Assembly: GCA_013289765.1 (NCBI GenBank)
Contig: JABCZI010000015.1
Location: 40,460 to 104,459 of the forward strand
Reading direction: 5' to 3'
Length of the DNA stretch: 64,000 nt
From: Acidobacteriota bacterium
GTDB taxonomy: Bacteria > Acidobacteriota > Terriglobia > Terriglobales > Acidobacteriaceae
Part shown: positions 27,607 to 36,405 of the stretch, piece after piece
Layout: each line of letters begins with the position of its first letter
How positions within the stretch are numbered: position 1 is the first letter of the stretch
The notes under the pieces: generated by a model
Database searches by the model: none
The model's input: the letters and a program-made list of their open reading frames with translations, nothing else
Told to the model about the DNA's origin: nothing
Program-made: the position numbers and the translations under genes

Positions 27607-29184
27607 ATGAGAACGCCATGCGACGAAACTATCATTCGATCGGCAAGCGCTGCACTCCCATGCGGCGCAGAATCCAGAACGTGGATACTCGCAGGAACCA
27701 TCCTCGGATCGAGCATGGCTTTCATCGACAGCACAGTGGTCAATGTCGCTCTGCCGGCGCTGCAAGCCAGCTTTCACGCGACTGTGGTGGATGTGCAATG
27801 GGTGGTGGAGTCTTACGGGCTGTTTCTGGCTGCGTTGATCCTGGTGGGCGGGTCGCTGGGCGATCTGTTGGGGCGGCGCTTGATGTTTCTGACGGGGGTG
27901 GCAATTTTTGCCGCGGCTTCGGCAGGGTGCGGCTTGTCCGCGAATATCCATCAACTGATCATCGCGAGAAGCATTCAAGGGGTGGGCGCCGCGCTGCTTG
28001 TTCCCGGAAGTCTGGCGATTATCAGTACGTCTTTCGACGAGAAAAGTCGCGGCCAGGCGATTGGGACGTGGTCGGGTTTTACGGCGATTACCACGGGCAT
28101 CGGTCCGGTGCTGGGCGGCTGGCTGGTGGAGCATGCTTCCTGGCGCTGGGTGTTTTTAATCAACATCCCGCTTGCAGTGGCAGTGATAGTGATTTCGCTT
28201 TGGCGGATTCCGGAGAGCCGCAGTGCGAGTGCGCGACGCATCGACTGGGTAGGGGCGGTGCTGGCCACGGTTGGGCTGGGTGGCTTAGTCGGCGGTTTCC
28301 TCGAATCGGTTAACTTCGGCTGGAAGAGTCCTGTGGTTTCAGGAGGTCTGACGGTTGGGATTGTCTGCCTAATTGCGTTCGTACTTTTCGAAGCCAGGAG
28401 CGCTGCGCCAATGTTGCCGCTGACTCTGTTTGAATCCCGCAGTTTTAGTGGAGCGAACCTGCTTACGCTGTGCCTCTATGCGGCGATCGGGATTTTCTTT
28501 TTCGTGTTCCCATTGAACTTGATCCAGGTGCAGGGATATTCCACAACCGCAACCGGCGCTGCCATTGTTCCCTTCATTCTCCTGATGTTTTTTCTTTCCC
28601 GGTGGTCTGGCGGCTTAGTAGCGCGCTATGGGCCGCGAGGTCCGCTGATCATTGGCCCGCTTATTATTGCGCTGGGCTTTGTCTTGTTCGCTGTGCCTTC
28701 GGTTGGAAGCAGTTACTGGAAAGCGTTCTTTCCGGCAGTGCTCGTAGTCGGGTTCGGGATGGCAGTAAGCGTAGCTCCACTTACCACGGTGGTGATGAAT
28801 TCGGTCAAGCAGGATCGAGCCGGTACGGCGTCCGGCATCAACAACGCAGTAGCGCGGGTAGCGGGCGTACTTGCCATTGCAGTCCTTGGAATCATCATGG
28901 TGGCATCGTTCCGGGCGCGACTAAACAACGGCCTCGCCCATTTAGCCCTGCCTCCTGGCATCGTGCAGCAACTTCAGGCGAACACGAGCAAGCTGGCAGG
29001 TTTACAAGTGCCTGCTGGAGTCGACGACCATACAAAGGCCGCCATCAGAGAATCTATTCGAGAAGCCTTTGTCTTCGGATTCAGAATTGTGATGCTGATT
29101 TGCGCTGGTCTGTCGCTGGTGAGTGCCGGCATAGCGTGGCTAATGATCCAGAGCACGGAAAAAGCGACTAAGGATTTTCCCTGA
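27607..29184 (+). CDS. DHA2-family (EmrB/QacA-like) MFS exporter
   Basis: About 525 residues with 14 hydrophobic segments, a proton-driven drug/metabolite exporter. DHA2 signatures: ILGSSMAFIDSTVVNVALPAL in the first helix, GGSLGDLLGRR in the loop between helices 2 and 3, RSIQGVGAALLVPGSLA in helix 4 and TGIGPVLGGWL in helix 5 (antiporter motif C). An ATG at 27589 would add six residues. No membrane-fusion partner (EmrA) or regulator is nearby, so substrate is unknown. Confidence 0.92.
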   Translation: MRTPCDETIIRSASAALPCGAESRTWILAGTILGSSMAFIDSTVVNVALPALQASFHATVVDVQWVVESYGLFLAALILVGGSLGDLLGRRLMFLTGVAIFAAASAGCGLSANIHQLIIARSIQGVGAALLVPGSLAIISTSFDEKSRGQAIGTWSGFTAITTGIGPVLGGWLVEHASWRWVFLINIPLAVAVIVISLWRIPESRSASARRIDWVGAVLATVGLGGLVGGFLESVNFGWKSPVVSGGLTVGIVCLIAFVLFEARSAAPMLPLTLFESRSFSGANLLTLCLYAAIGIFFFVFPLNLIQVQGYSTTATGAAIVPFILLMFFLSRWSGGLVARYGPRGPLIIGPLIIALGFVLFAVPSVGSSYWKAFFPAVLVVGFGMAVSVAPLTTVVMNSVKQDRAGTASGINNAVARVAGVLAIAVLGIIMVASFRARLNNGLAHLALPPGIVQQLQANTSKLAGLQVPAGVDDHTKAAIRESIREAFVFGFRIVMLICAGLSLVSAGIAWLMIQSTEKATKDFP

Positions 29185-29219
29185 TTGCTCATGGATCAAG
29201 ATTAGCCCAAAATTCATTC

Positions 29220-29381
29220 ATGACTGTTTCGCCACGCTGTCCACGCTGCCAGACAGCGCTCGTCCTGAGAGCGTCGGGACTGACCACCTATCTAATCTGC
29301 CCTAACTATCCGAATTGTCAGGGCCCAATGGATCATCCAAAGCCGATGCAGCATGCGCAAGAAGGTTCGCACGCTGCTTAG
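29220..29381 (+). CDS. 53-residue zinc-ribbon protein
   Basis: An ATG at 29220 opens a 53-residue frame ending at TAG 29381. Its N-terminal half is a zinc ribbon: CPRC, 17 residues, then CPNYPNC. This is the topoisomerase-I-type/Zn-ribbon layout. The tail is polar and His-rich (MDHPKPMQHAQEGSHAA). A probable real small gene because Cys spacing is exact and the frame is closed by a nearby stop; no strong ribosome-binding site is seen. Role unknown; nucleic-acid or protein binding is likely. Confidence 0.6.
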   Translation: MTVSPRCPRCQTALVLRASGLTTYLICPNYPNCQGPMDHPKPMQHAQEGSHAA

Positions 29382-29631
29382 GCAAGGCCCAGAAATAACC
29401 TGTAAAATATGAACTTCTGACCCCCCGCGGGACCGGCATCTTTGCGACCACGCGTACGTAACTTATCTGCGCCAAAGTGCGACAAATAGCATAAACTAGA
29501 GCCGTTCCTGGTTCGCCTTCTTCCGCGTTCCGAATTCTCTGGATCAAGTTCATTTTTAAGCATTTAGGACGTGACTGAAAATGCGCGAGAGCCCTGTTTG
29601 TGTCCCAGATAATCGTGCTGGGGTTTCGAGA

Positions 29632-31371
29632 ATGTTTCGCCAATTTTTGTCTTTGTCTTTGCGGGCCACCATGCACAGATTTCTGGTGGCGGTGGTGGTG
29701 TGCGGAGTGCTGGCGCAAACGGCCGCGGCAGGGCAATCCGCTTCTGTTGACGGACAAGGACTGAAGCCAGTCCTCGAATATATTTCAACAGCTTGGGATA
29801 CGCTGACGCGGTCCATGACCGATTGCAAGAGCCTGGTCGATCCCAAGATGAAAGTGCCTCCCGTTCTGTATTTGCCCGCAGGTATGGCCGAACCGGCCGC
29901 TGTTCAAAAACTTTCGAGCGAATGCAATGTTCGAGTTGAGCACTTGCCCATGAAGATTGATCGGCTAGGCGAAATCGATACCAGCAAAATTCAGCCTCAC
30001 GGACTTTTGTATCTCGAAAATAAGTATGTCGTTCCCGGGGGGCGATTCAACGAGATGTATGGCTGGGACAGTTATTTTATTGTCCGGGGGTTGTTGCGGG
30101 CGGGGCGCCTGGAATTAGCACGTGGGATGGTGGATAACTTCTTTTTTGAGATTGAAAATTACGGAGCGATGCTCAACGCCAACCGGACGTATTATCTGAC
30201 GCGATCACAGCCTCCGTTTCTGAGTTCGATGGTTGTGGATGTGTACGATGCGCTGCAGAAATCGGGACAGAAAGATCCGGCATGGCTGGGAAAGGCCTAC
30301 GGCGATCTTAAAAAGGATTATGAGATGTGGAACCGCGAGCCGCATCTGGCGGGCGATACCGGCTTATCGCGCTACTACGATTTTGGCGATGGGCCGCCGG
30401 CCGAGGCGGTGCAGGACGAAAGCGGTTTCTACCGGAAAGTTTCGACGTATTTTTTCTTTCATCCCGGGCAGGCGGACAACTACATTCAGGAGAATGTGCC
30501 GGGGGCTGCGCAGCCGGTAGCGGGGGCTCTTTATTCCCAGCAGGTTTGCGATGTGCCGACGACGATGGCGCGCCCGGAGTGCGAGAAGCGGCGCGAATTT
30601 AAGTTGAGTTCCGATTATTACAAAGGCGACCGGTCGATGCGCGAATCGGGATTCGATGTGAGCTTTCGCTTTGGCCCGTTTGGCTCGGCAACACATCACT
30701 ACGCGCCGGTCTGCCTGAACAGTTTGCTCTACAAGACGGAGAAAGATCTGGAGCAGATCAGCCGCTGGCTGGGGCATTCGGCCGACGCCGAAAACTGGAG
30801 AAAGCGAGCGGAAGATCGCAAGAAGTTGATTACACGCTATCTGTGGGATGAAAAGGCTGGATGGTTTTTCGATTACAACCTGCAAACGGGCGGGCGTTCA
30901 TCGTATAAGTATGCGACGACTTTCTATCCGCTGTGGGCGGGCCTGGCTACGCCAGAACAGGCAAGGGCGGTCGCGAAGAATCTGCCGGCTCTCGATCACC
31001 CCGGCGGGGTGGCGATGAGCACCGAGGAGAGTGAGGCGCAATGGGATCTGCCGTATGGCTGGGGAAATATTGAAATGCTGGTGGTCGACGCGCTGCGGCG
31101 TTACGGTTTCAAAGCTGATGCCGACCGGGTTTCGTACGAGTTCCTCTCTACGGTCGCAGAGAATTTCCGGCGCGATGGAAACATCCGCGAAAAATACAAC
31201 GTCGTAACGCGTTCATCGGAGGCTCATGTGGAACTTGGGTATCAGATGAATGTCGTGGGTTTTGGCTGGACCAACGCGGCTTTTCTGGAATTGCTGCACG
31301 ACTTGCCGAAGGATCTGGCGGAGCGTCTGGATCGGGAACAGAACCAACCCGTAGCGGCGGCTCTGAAGTAG
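29632..31371 (+). CDS. treA: periplasmic trehalase (GH37)
   Basis: A glycoside hydrolase family 37 trehalase that splits trehalose to two glucose. Both family signatures are intact: PGGRFNEMYGWDSY and, near the C-terminus, QWDLPYGWGN. A signal peptide (HRFLVAVVVCGVLAQTAAAG) puts it outside the cytoplasm. The start is uncertain: ATG at 29581, 29632 (used here, 579 residues) or 29671, the last giving the most compact signal peptide. The synthetic TreX-TreZ-TreY genes are 17 kb away on the other strand. Confidence 0.95.
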   Translation: MFRQFLSLSLRATMHRFLVAVVVCGVLAQTAAAGQSASVDGQGLKPVLEYISTAWDTLTRSMTDCKSLVDPKMKVPPVLYLPAGMAEPAAVQKLSSECNVRVEHLPMKIDRLGEIDTSKIQPHGLLYLENKYVVPGGRFNEMYGWDSYFIVRGLLRAGRLELARGMVDNFFFEIENYGAMLNANRTYYLTRSQPPFLSSMVVDVYDALQKSGQKDPAWLGKAYGDLKKDYEMWNREPHLAGDTGLSRYYDFGDGPPAEAVQDESGFYRKVSTYFFFHPGQADNYIQENVPGAAQPVAGALYSQQVCDVPTTMARPECEKRREFKLSSDYYKGDRSMRESGFDVSFRFGPFGSATHHYAPVCLNSLLYKTEKDLEQISRWLGHSADAENWRKRAEDRKKLITRYLWDEKAGWFFDYNLQTGGRSSYKYATTFYPLWAGLATPEQARAVAKNLPALDHPGGVAMSTEESEAQWDLPYGWGNIEMLVVDALRRYGFKADADRVSYEFLSTVAENFRRDGNIREKYNVVTRSSEAHVELGYQMNVVGFGWTNAAFLELLHDLPKDLAERLDREQNQPVAAALK

Positions 31372-31378
31372 GCGTCGT

Positions 31379-32446
31379 TCAAGGGCGAGAGTCAGATTTA
31401 GTCTGCAGTTGCTCGGCTAATTTCAGTTCACTTTCTGCTTCTTCTTTTTTCCCCATGTCGCGATAGGCCTGCCCGAGCAGATGATGAGTTGTGGGATTGT
31501 TCGGGTCCATCGCGGCGGCTCTTTGCAAAGCGCGAACTGCCAACTCGAACTCGCCTTTCTTCTCCAGAACTTTTCCCATCAGAATGTAGGGGCCGGTGGA
31601 CGTCGCGTCCAGCCAGATGGAGCGCTGCAAGAGGCGTTCCGCGTCATCGTATTTCTGAATGCGCGAGTAGGCGTCGGCGAGCTTGTAGTAAGTTGCGGCG
31701 TGCGCGGGATTGATGGCCAGTTCTTTTTGAAATTCGGTGACGGCTTCCGGAACGCGCGACTTGAACAAGTAAAGTTCGCCTAGAAGAAAATGCGCGAGGG
31801 GAAGCTTCGGATCGAGCGTTGCGGCCTTCTGCGCATACTCTTCAGCGATGGGATCGAACTCCTGCCGGAACAACATGCGCGCGGTGAAGAGATAGCTCGC
31901 GGCCGAGTCTTCGGGCACGTCGAACATTCGCGCGAACGCTTTGCGCGCCTGCGGATAGTTTTTAGTCTGGATGTAGCAGATGCCCAGGATGTAAGAGGCA
32001 TCCACGTTGGCGCGAGGCAACCAGGCTTGCACTTTTTCAAGCAAGGGAATGGCTTGGGAGGGATATCCATTCAGGTAGTAGGAAAGGCCGAGCAGTTGCG
32101 TGGCTTCATTATTCGCGGGATCGTCGGCGACGGCTCTCTTCAGGAATTCGACAGCTTTTACGTAGTCGCCCTTCTTGTAGTAGGCGATGCCGAGTTCGAG
32201 CTCGAGGCCTTTGGTCGTGGGGGCGGAAGCTTCTATCGATTGCAATTCGGCGATGGCTTCATCCACTTTGCCCTGCTGCATGAGGGTACGGGCGCGGGAA
32301 AAATCTGGACGTGTCGAGAGCGATGGTGTCGTTTGAGCGCTGGGCGGATTGGCCGGAGCTGATTGTTGCGCGATGCCAAGCGAAGAGAACCCCAGAAGCA
32401 GGCAAGCCTCCAGAACAGTTGTTTGAAGAGGGAAACGGCAAATCAT
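31379..32446 (-). CDS. secreted TPR-repeat protein
   Basis: A 355-residue protein with signal peptide (about residues 1-26, ending LGFSSLGIAQQ). About seven TPR pairs follow from residue 55, for example GLELELGIAYYKKGDYVKAVEF and ATYYKLADAYSRIQKYDDAERL. It is a likely periplasmic scaffold with no enzyme motif. Convergent with trehalase (8 bp between stops). The Oar terminator lies upstream of it, so it has its own promoter. Confidence 0.88.
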   Translation of the reverse strand: MICRFPLQTTVLEACLLLGFSSLGIAQQSAPANPPSAQTTPSLSTRPDFSRARTLMQQGKVDEAIAELQSIEASAPTTKGLELELGIAYYKKGDYVKAVEFLKRAVADDPANNEATQLLGLSYYLNGYPSQAIPLLEKVQAWLPRANVDASYILGICYIQTKNYPQARKAFARMFDVPEDSAASYLFTARMLFRQEFDPIAEEYAQKAATLDPKLPLAHFLLGELYLFKSRVPEAVTEFQKELAINPAHAATYYKLADAYSRIQKYDDAERLLQRSIWLDATSTGPYILMGKVLEKKGEFELAVRALQRAAAMDPNNPTTHHLLGQAYRDMGKKEEAESELKLAEQLQTKSDSRP

Positions 32447-32509
32447 AGGGATTAGATTACAACGACTCTCACAGTAGGGCTGGAACGGCTTTCGTAAGAA
32501 ACCGTACCC

Positions 32510-32542
32510 AAAAAATAAGAGGGAGTCTCGAAAGACTCCCTC
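32510..32542 (-). terminator. Rho-independent terminator of the Oar gene
   Basis: A perfect 10-bp stem (GAGGGAGTCT 32519-32528 with AGACTCCCTC 32533-32542) with a four-base loop that reads TTCG on the minus strand, followed there by TTATTTTTT. It lies about 22 bases after the Oar stop. Confidence 0.93.
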
Positions 32543-32563
32543 CGGTTGAAAGCTCTGCGGAAC

Positions 32564-35500
32564 CTAGAAGGTGAAACGCAGTGCAAACTGCAATTCACGC
32601 ATCGTGGTTCCAGCTTCGATGTCCGTAATCCTTCCGTTGTTGCTGTTTACGGCGCTATTTTGGCAATCGACGCAGGCATTGGCGCCGTTGTTTCCGCTGA
32701 ACGCGTAGACAGGATGGTTGAAGATGTTAAACGCGTCCATACGGAACTGGGCTTTAACGCGCTCGCCGATTGGAATGTCCTTGGTCACCGACAGATCCGA
32801 ATAAAACCCTGCGGGTCCGCGGAGCGAGTTGTAACCGGCGTTGCCGATGTTCCCGTTTCCGGCATCGGTAAACGGTCCGGTTAGAGACGTCAGAGGGGTG
32901 AAGTATTGAACGTAGGGACCTCCTACCGACCGTTGCTGGAGGGATCCTGGACCCATGTGGAATGAACCCGAACCCTTGTTCGGACGGCAGATGCCCACAT
33001 CCTGCTCGCTGCCGCACTCATTGGTGGTAGGCGTCCAGGGCAGACCGCTGCTCCAGTTGGTGGTATTGGTTACCTGCCATCCCCCAACCAGGTAATCCAC
33101 TGCGCGACCGGAATTGCCCAGGAACATCTTGCCCCTGCCGAACGGTAAGGCGTAAACCGTGTTAATCACAAATACCTGGTTACGGACAAAATCGTTCGGG
33201 CCGTATGCAACCGGATGACTGATCGCATAGTAGTTATTGTTGTAGGCGTAAGCGTGGGCAAAAGTGTAATGCGCGATGAACTGGAGGCCATTGGCAAATC
33301 GCTTGTCGACCTTGGTTTCAAACGCGTTGTATTCGCTGCTGGCGTCATTGCCGTAGTAATTGCCAAGATCGTCTCCGATGCCAGTGCAGGCGCCCGTCGA
33401 ATCCTCGTGGCACAGTGGCCGCCTTTGAGGAGTCGTATAGAGTACGCCCGTATTCGGGTCAATCGTCTTGTAGCCGAACAGGGAAACGGGGTTGATGTCA
33501 TAGTTCGGACCGTCCCCCGAAAATCCGTGCGAACCTTTGTTTCCTACGTAGGCGACCTCCAACGAAATCGTGTTGGTGAGTTGGCGTTGTAAAGTGGCGT
33601 TCCAAGCATCGAGGGTGGGCAACACTTGTTTAATCGGGCGAATATGAACGCCGCCATCCTGGCCATTCAGGCTGGCAAACGTGATTTGCCCGTTGGCTGG
33701 GATCGTCGGGAATATTGGAGCAATCGGTCCCTGCGAAAGCGGGTTGGTGGTGGTGTTTGTGGTGTAGAGAGGAATAGCGTTCGGACTAGCGGTCGGGGTG
33801 AGGGGGTCCGAGGACGCGTCGATGTTTTGTTTGATCAGCACCGGCAGGTTCTGTGTCACGGTATGTCCGAAGTTCGATCCGAACACGCCGATGTCGTAGC
33901 TGCGTCCATAACCCATTCGCAAAACCGTCTTCGGAGTGAGCTGGTAAGCGACTCCAAGACGGGGAGCGAAAGCGTTGAGCGTATTTTGCACGTTTCCATT
34001 CAATCCGTAGCCGCCGTATCCGGCCACACGAATGACGCCGGTGCCTCCGTTGTCCACGATGTTGGCGAATCCTCCGTAGCCTTTAGCGAGCACGGATTCA
34101 GGCGTGTAAATCTCCCACCGCAAGCCGTAGTTGAGAGTCAGCTTTGAAGTTGCGCGGTAAGTGTCCTGTCCGTAGAAGAAGAGGCGTTTCTGCCTTTCCG
34201 CTGCATTGTTGATGTTGCCGAGGATCGGGTTGGTGACATAACGAGCCATCGAAGTTACATCTCCGAGCAGGAATGTCGCCAGGTCCAACCCGCCAATATT
34301 CGTTAGCGTCTGATTTGAGGTCGCTAGTGGGCTGAAATTGTATTCACCCGTGCGATTGTTGTCGGAGGGGATGCGCAAGTTGCGGGCGTAACGAAGGTCG
34401 GCGCCGAACTTGAAGATGTGATTTCCCTTCGTCTTTGTCCAGTTGTTGACGATCTGGAATTGATCTTCTCTTTCAGTCAGAGGGCAGTTGCAACGGGCGA
34501 CGCCTAGGCCATCACCGAAGCTTGAGATTACCTCCGCGCTTCCGTTGTTGGGGGCGCCATTCTCACCGGTGTTCGGATCAGCTCCCAGGAGGAATGCACC
34601 CAAGCCAGCGGTCTTCGGATCGCTGGTGTTTGCATTTGGGATTCCGAACCCAGTCATCGGAGTGCCTCCGTCTGGCTTTTGCGTCTGAGGGTTGTATTTG
34701 AACCATCCGAAGCGAACATCAGTGAGAAGGGAGGTGCTCATAGTCTTGGTAAAACCTGTAGACAAACTGTAGTTATGAGTGATCGAACTGCCAGCCAAAC
34801 CAAGAAGACCGGTGCCAGGTCCGCCTAACGCTCCCAGAGAACCCTTACCAGAGAGACTGAAGTAGTCGAGGCTGAACCGTCCGAAGATATTCAGGCTTGA
34901 GGTTGCCGCGTAATCAATGCGAGTGTCGAAGCTGTTCTGGCTGAAAGGAGCGGACCCGGAGGAAAGGAAGTTGTTAGCGATGCCAGCAGTTTGGGGGGCG
35001 GGAAACAGGGCCAGTATGGCGGCGGCCTGTGTAGAGACTTGACCGATCGGGATACAGTTGCCGCTGCAGTTCGCGGCCGGCTGTGGCCCGTATGGGGTTC
35101 GATTTCCGCCATTGCCAGTCAAAGTACCCGTGGACGGGTCGTAAATCTGGCCGCCGCCGGCAAGTCCCTGGCCAAGATACTCGCTCAGATTGCAGTATCC
35201 CGTTGTGTTGGTGGCTGGGTTACAAGTGCTTTGAACCAATGCCGTGGGAATCGACAACGAGTTGGTGATGCCGTTGGACTGGCGAGTCGCCTGGTAGTCG
35301 CCAAAGAAGAACAATTTGTTCTTGATGATCGGACCGCCGATTGACCCACCAAATTGTTGCCAGCGGGATGACGGAATCAGTGGGCCCGTGACTCCGGGTC
35401 GAGGGTATTGTGTGAAAGGATCTCGTGCCTGAGTCGCATCGGTGCGGCGGAACCAGAAGCCGCTGCCGTGGATGTCATTGCTTCCAGACTTCGTCTGAGC

Positions 35501-36229
35501 GGTTACGACGCCAGCGACGGCCTTGCCGAATTCGGCGTCATAGTTCTGCAACGCGACTTTAGTTTCAGTGACCGCGTCAAGGTTAGGATTGACCACGATA
35601 ATTCCGAGGATTGGATCCTGGTTGTCGGTGCCGTCCAGTTCATAGGCGGTGCCACTGAAGTGTTGGCCTTGAACGAAAATTTGTTGGCTGCCTTGAGGAT
35701 TCTCAGTTGCGGCGTGACCCCACCCAAGCTTTTGCGTTCCAGGAGACAAGAGCTCAAAGCTGGTAAAGTTTCGATTCAGAATCGGCAGGTCTTCTACGTA
35801 CCTTGAATTGAACTCGATCGCGACATCGGCGCGGTCGGTCTTCAACTGCTGGGCTTCCGCAGTCACTTCGACCTGCTCGCTGGTTGAACCCACTTGAAAT
35901 TGCCCATTGACGTCGGTGCCAGCATCAGCATTGACGATGATGTCTTTTAATTCCAAGCTCTTGAAGCCTGGGCCTTCGACGTGGACTGTGTATGTGTCGG
36001 GAATCAAGTGAGTGACGCTGTAGTTGCCGCTGTCGTTGGTAGTGGTTTCTTCTTTTGTGCCTTTGCGCTGGTCAGTGACCGTCACCTTGGCATTCGCCAC
36101 GGCGGCGCCGGAAGGATCAGTGATGGTACCGAGTATGCTGCCGTAGACTGCCTGACCGGACGCTTTTGGCATCCAGAAACCGCAGAGAAGCGCGAGTGCT
36201 GCCGCAGCCGCAAGAACTGACCTCTTCAT
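32564..36229 (-). CDS. Oar-like TonB-dependent outer-membrane receptor
   Basis: A 1,221-residue outer-membrane protein. Signal peptide MKRSVLAAAAALALLCGF to ASGQA; then a carboxypeptidase-regulatory-like fold (about 30-115: GSILGTITDPSGAAVANAKV); then a plug domain (about 125-240, with ELDGTDNQDP); then a long beta barrel ending in the outer-membrane signal RELQFALRFTF. Oar-type proteins are very numerous in acidobacteria and are thought to import or bind large substrates or take part in protein export. Start: ATG at 36229 follows a strong AGGAGG by six bases; an upstream ATG at 36313 is rejected. Confidence 0.95.
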   Translation of the reverse strand: MKRSVLAAAAALALLCGFWMPKASGQAVYGSILGTITDPSGAAVANAKVTVTDQRKGTKEETTTNDSGNYSVTHLIPDTYTVHVEGPGFKSLELKDIIVNADAGTDVNGQFQVGSTSEQVEVTAEAQQLKTDRADVAIEFNSRYVEDLPILNRNFTSFELLSPGTQKLGWGHAATENPQGSQQIFVQGQHFSGTAYELDGTDNQDPILGIIVVNPNLDAVTETKVALQNYDAEFGKAVAGVVTAQTKSGSNDIHGSGFWFRRTDATQARDPFTQYPRPGVTGPLIPSSRWQQFGGSIGGPIIKNKLFFFGDYQATRQSNGITNSLSIPTALVQSTCNPATNTTGYCNLSEYLGQGLAGGGQIYDPSTGTLTGNGGNRTPYGPQPAANCSGNCIPIGQVSTQAAAILALFPAPQTAGIANNFLSSGSAPFSQNSFDTRIDYAATSSLNIFGRFSLDYFSLSGKGSLGALGGPGTGLLGLAGSSITHNYSLSTGFTKTMSTSLLTDVRFGWFKYNPQTQKPDGGTPMTGFGIPNANTSDPKTAGLGAFLLGADPNTGENGAPNNGSAEVISSFGDGLGVARCNCPLTEREDQFQIVNNWTKTKGNHIFKFGADLRYARNLRIPSDNNRTGEYNFSPLATSNQTLTNIGGLDLATFLLGDVTSMARYVTNPILGNINNAAERQKRLFFYGQDTYRATSKLTLNYGLRWEIYTPESVLAKGYGGFANIVDNGGTGVIRVAGYGGYGLNGNVQNTLNAFAPRLGVAYQLTPKTVLRMGYGRSYDIGVFGSNFGHTVTQNLPVLIKQNIDASSDPLTPTASPNAIPLYTTNTTTNPLSQGPIAPIFPTIPANGQITFASLNGQDGGVHIRPIKQVLPTLDAWNATLQRQLTNTISLEVAYVGNKGSHGFSGDGPNYDINPVSLFGYKTIDPNTGVLYTTPQRRPLCHEDSTGACTGIGDDLGNYYGNDASSEYNAFETKVDKRFANGLQFIAHYTFAHAYAYNNNYYAISHPVAYGPNDFVRNQVFVINTVYALPFGRGKMFLGNSGRAVDYLVGGWQVTNTTNWSSGLPWTPTTNECGSEQDVGICRPNKGSGSFHMGPGSLQQRSVGGPYVQYFTPLTSLTGPFTDAGNGNIGNAGYNSLRGPAGFYSDLSVTKDIPIGERVKAQFRMDAFNIFNHPVYAFSGNNGANACVDCQNSAVNSNNGRITDIEAGTTMRELQFALRFTF

Positions 36230-36291
36230 GAACTTCCTCCTGGAACTTGAACGCTTGGCAAAACAGAAGACAGGTGATTCTTTGAATGGCA

Positions 36292-36357
36292 TGCATTCGT
36301 AATACAAATGCACTATTGGTTTAAGTTTCTTTACGTTTTATACCGTTACAGGTGTAA
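36292..36357. promoter_or_regulatory. palindromes in the Oar/regulator divergent gap
   Basis: Two perfect palindromes lie in the 176-bp gap. TGCATT-N9-AATGCA (36292-36297 / 36307-36312) is near Oar. TTACA-N2-TGTAA (36346-36350 / 36353-36357) is near the regulator. They are candidate operators of the adjacent regulator. No clear promoter hexamer pair was recognised on either strand. Confidence 0.4.
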
Positions 36358-36405
36358 ACTGCTTAGCTTGCAGTAAGATACCGGAGTACGTTACTTCACT
36401 GTCAC

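Noticed and set aside
29302..29757. A 151-codon minus-strand frame before trehalase
   Set aside because: Overlaps the trehalase signal region and the zinc-ribbon gene, with no family-like motif.
36230..36313. Upstream ATG for the Oar receptor
   Set aside because: The ATG at 36229 has AGGAGG at six bases and begins the signal peptide directly.
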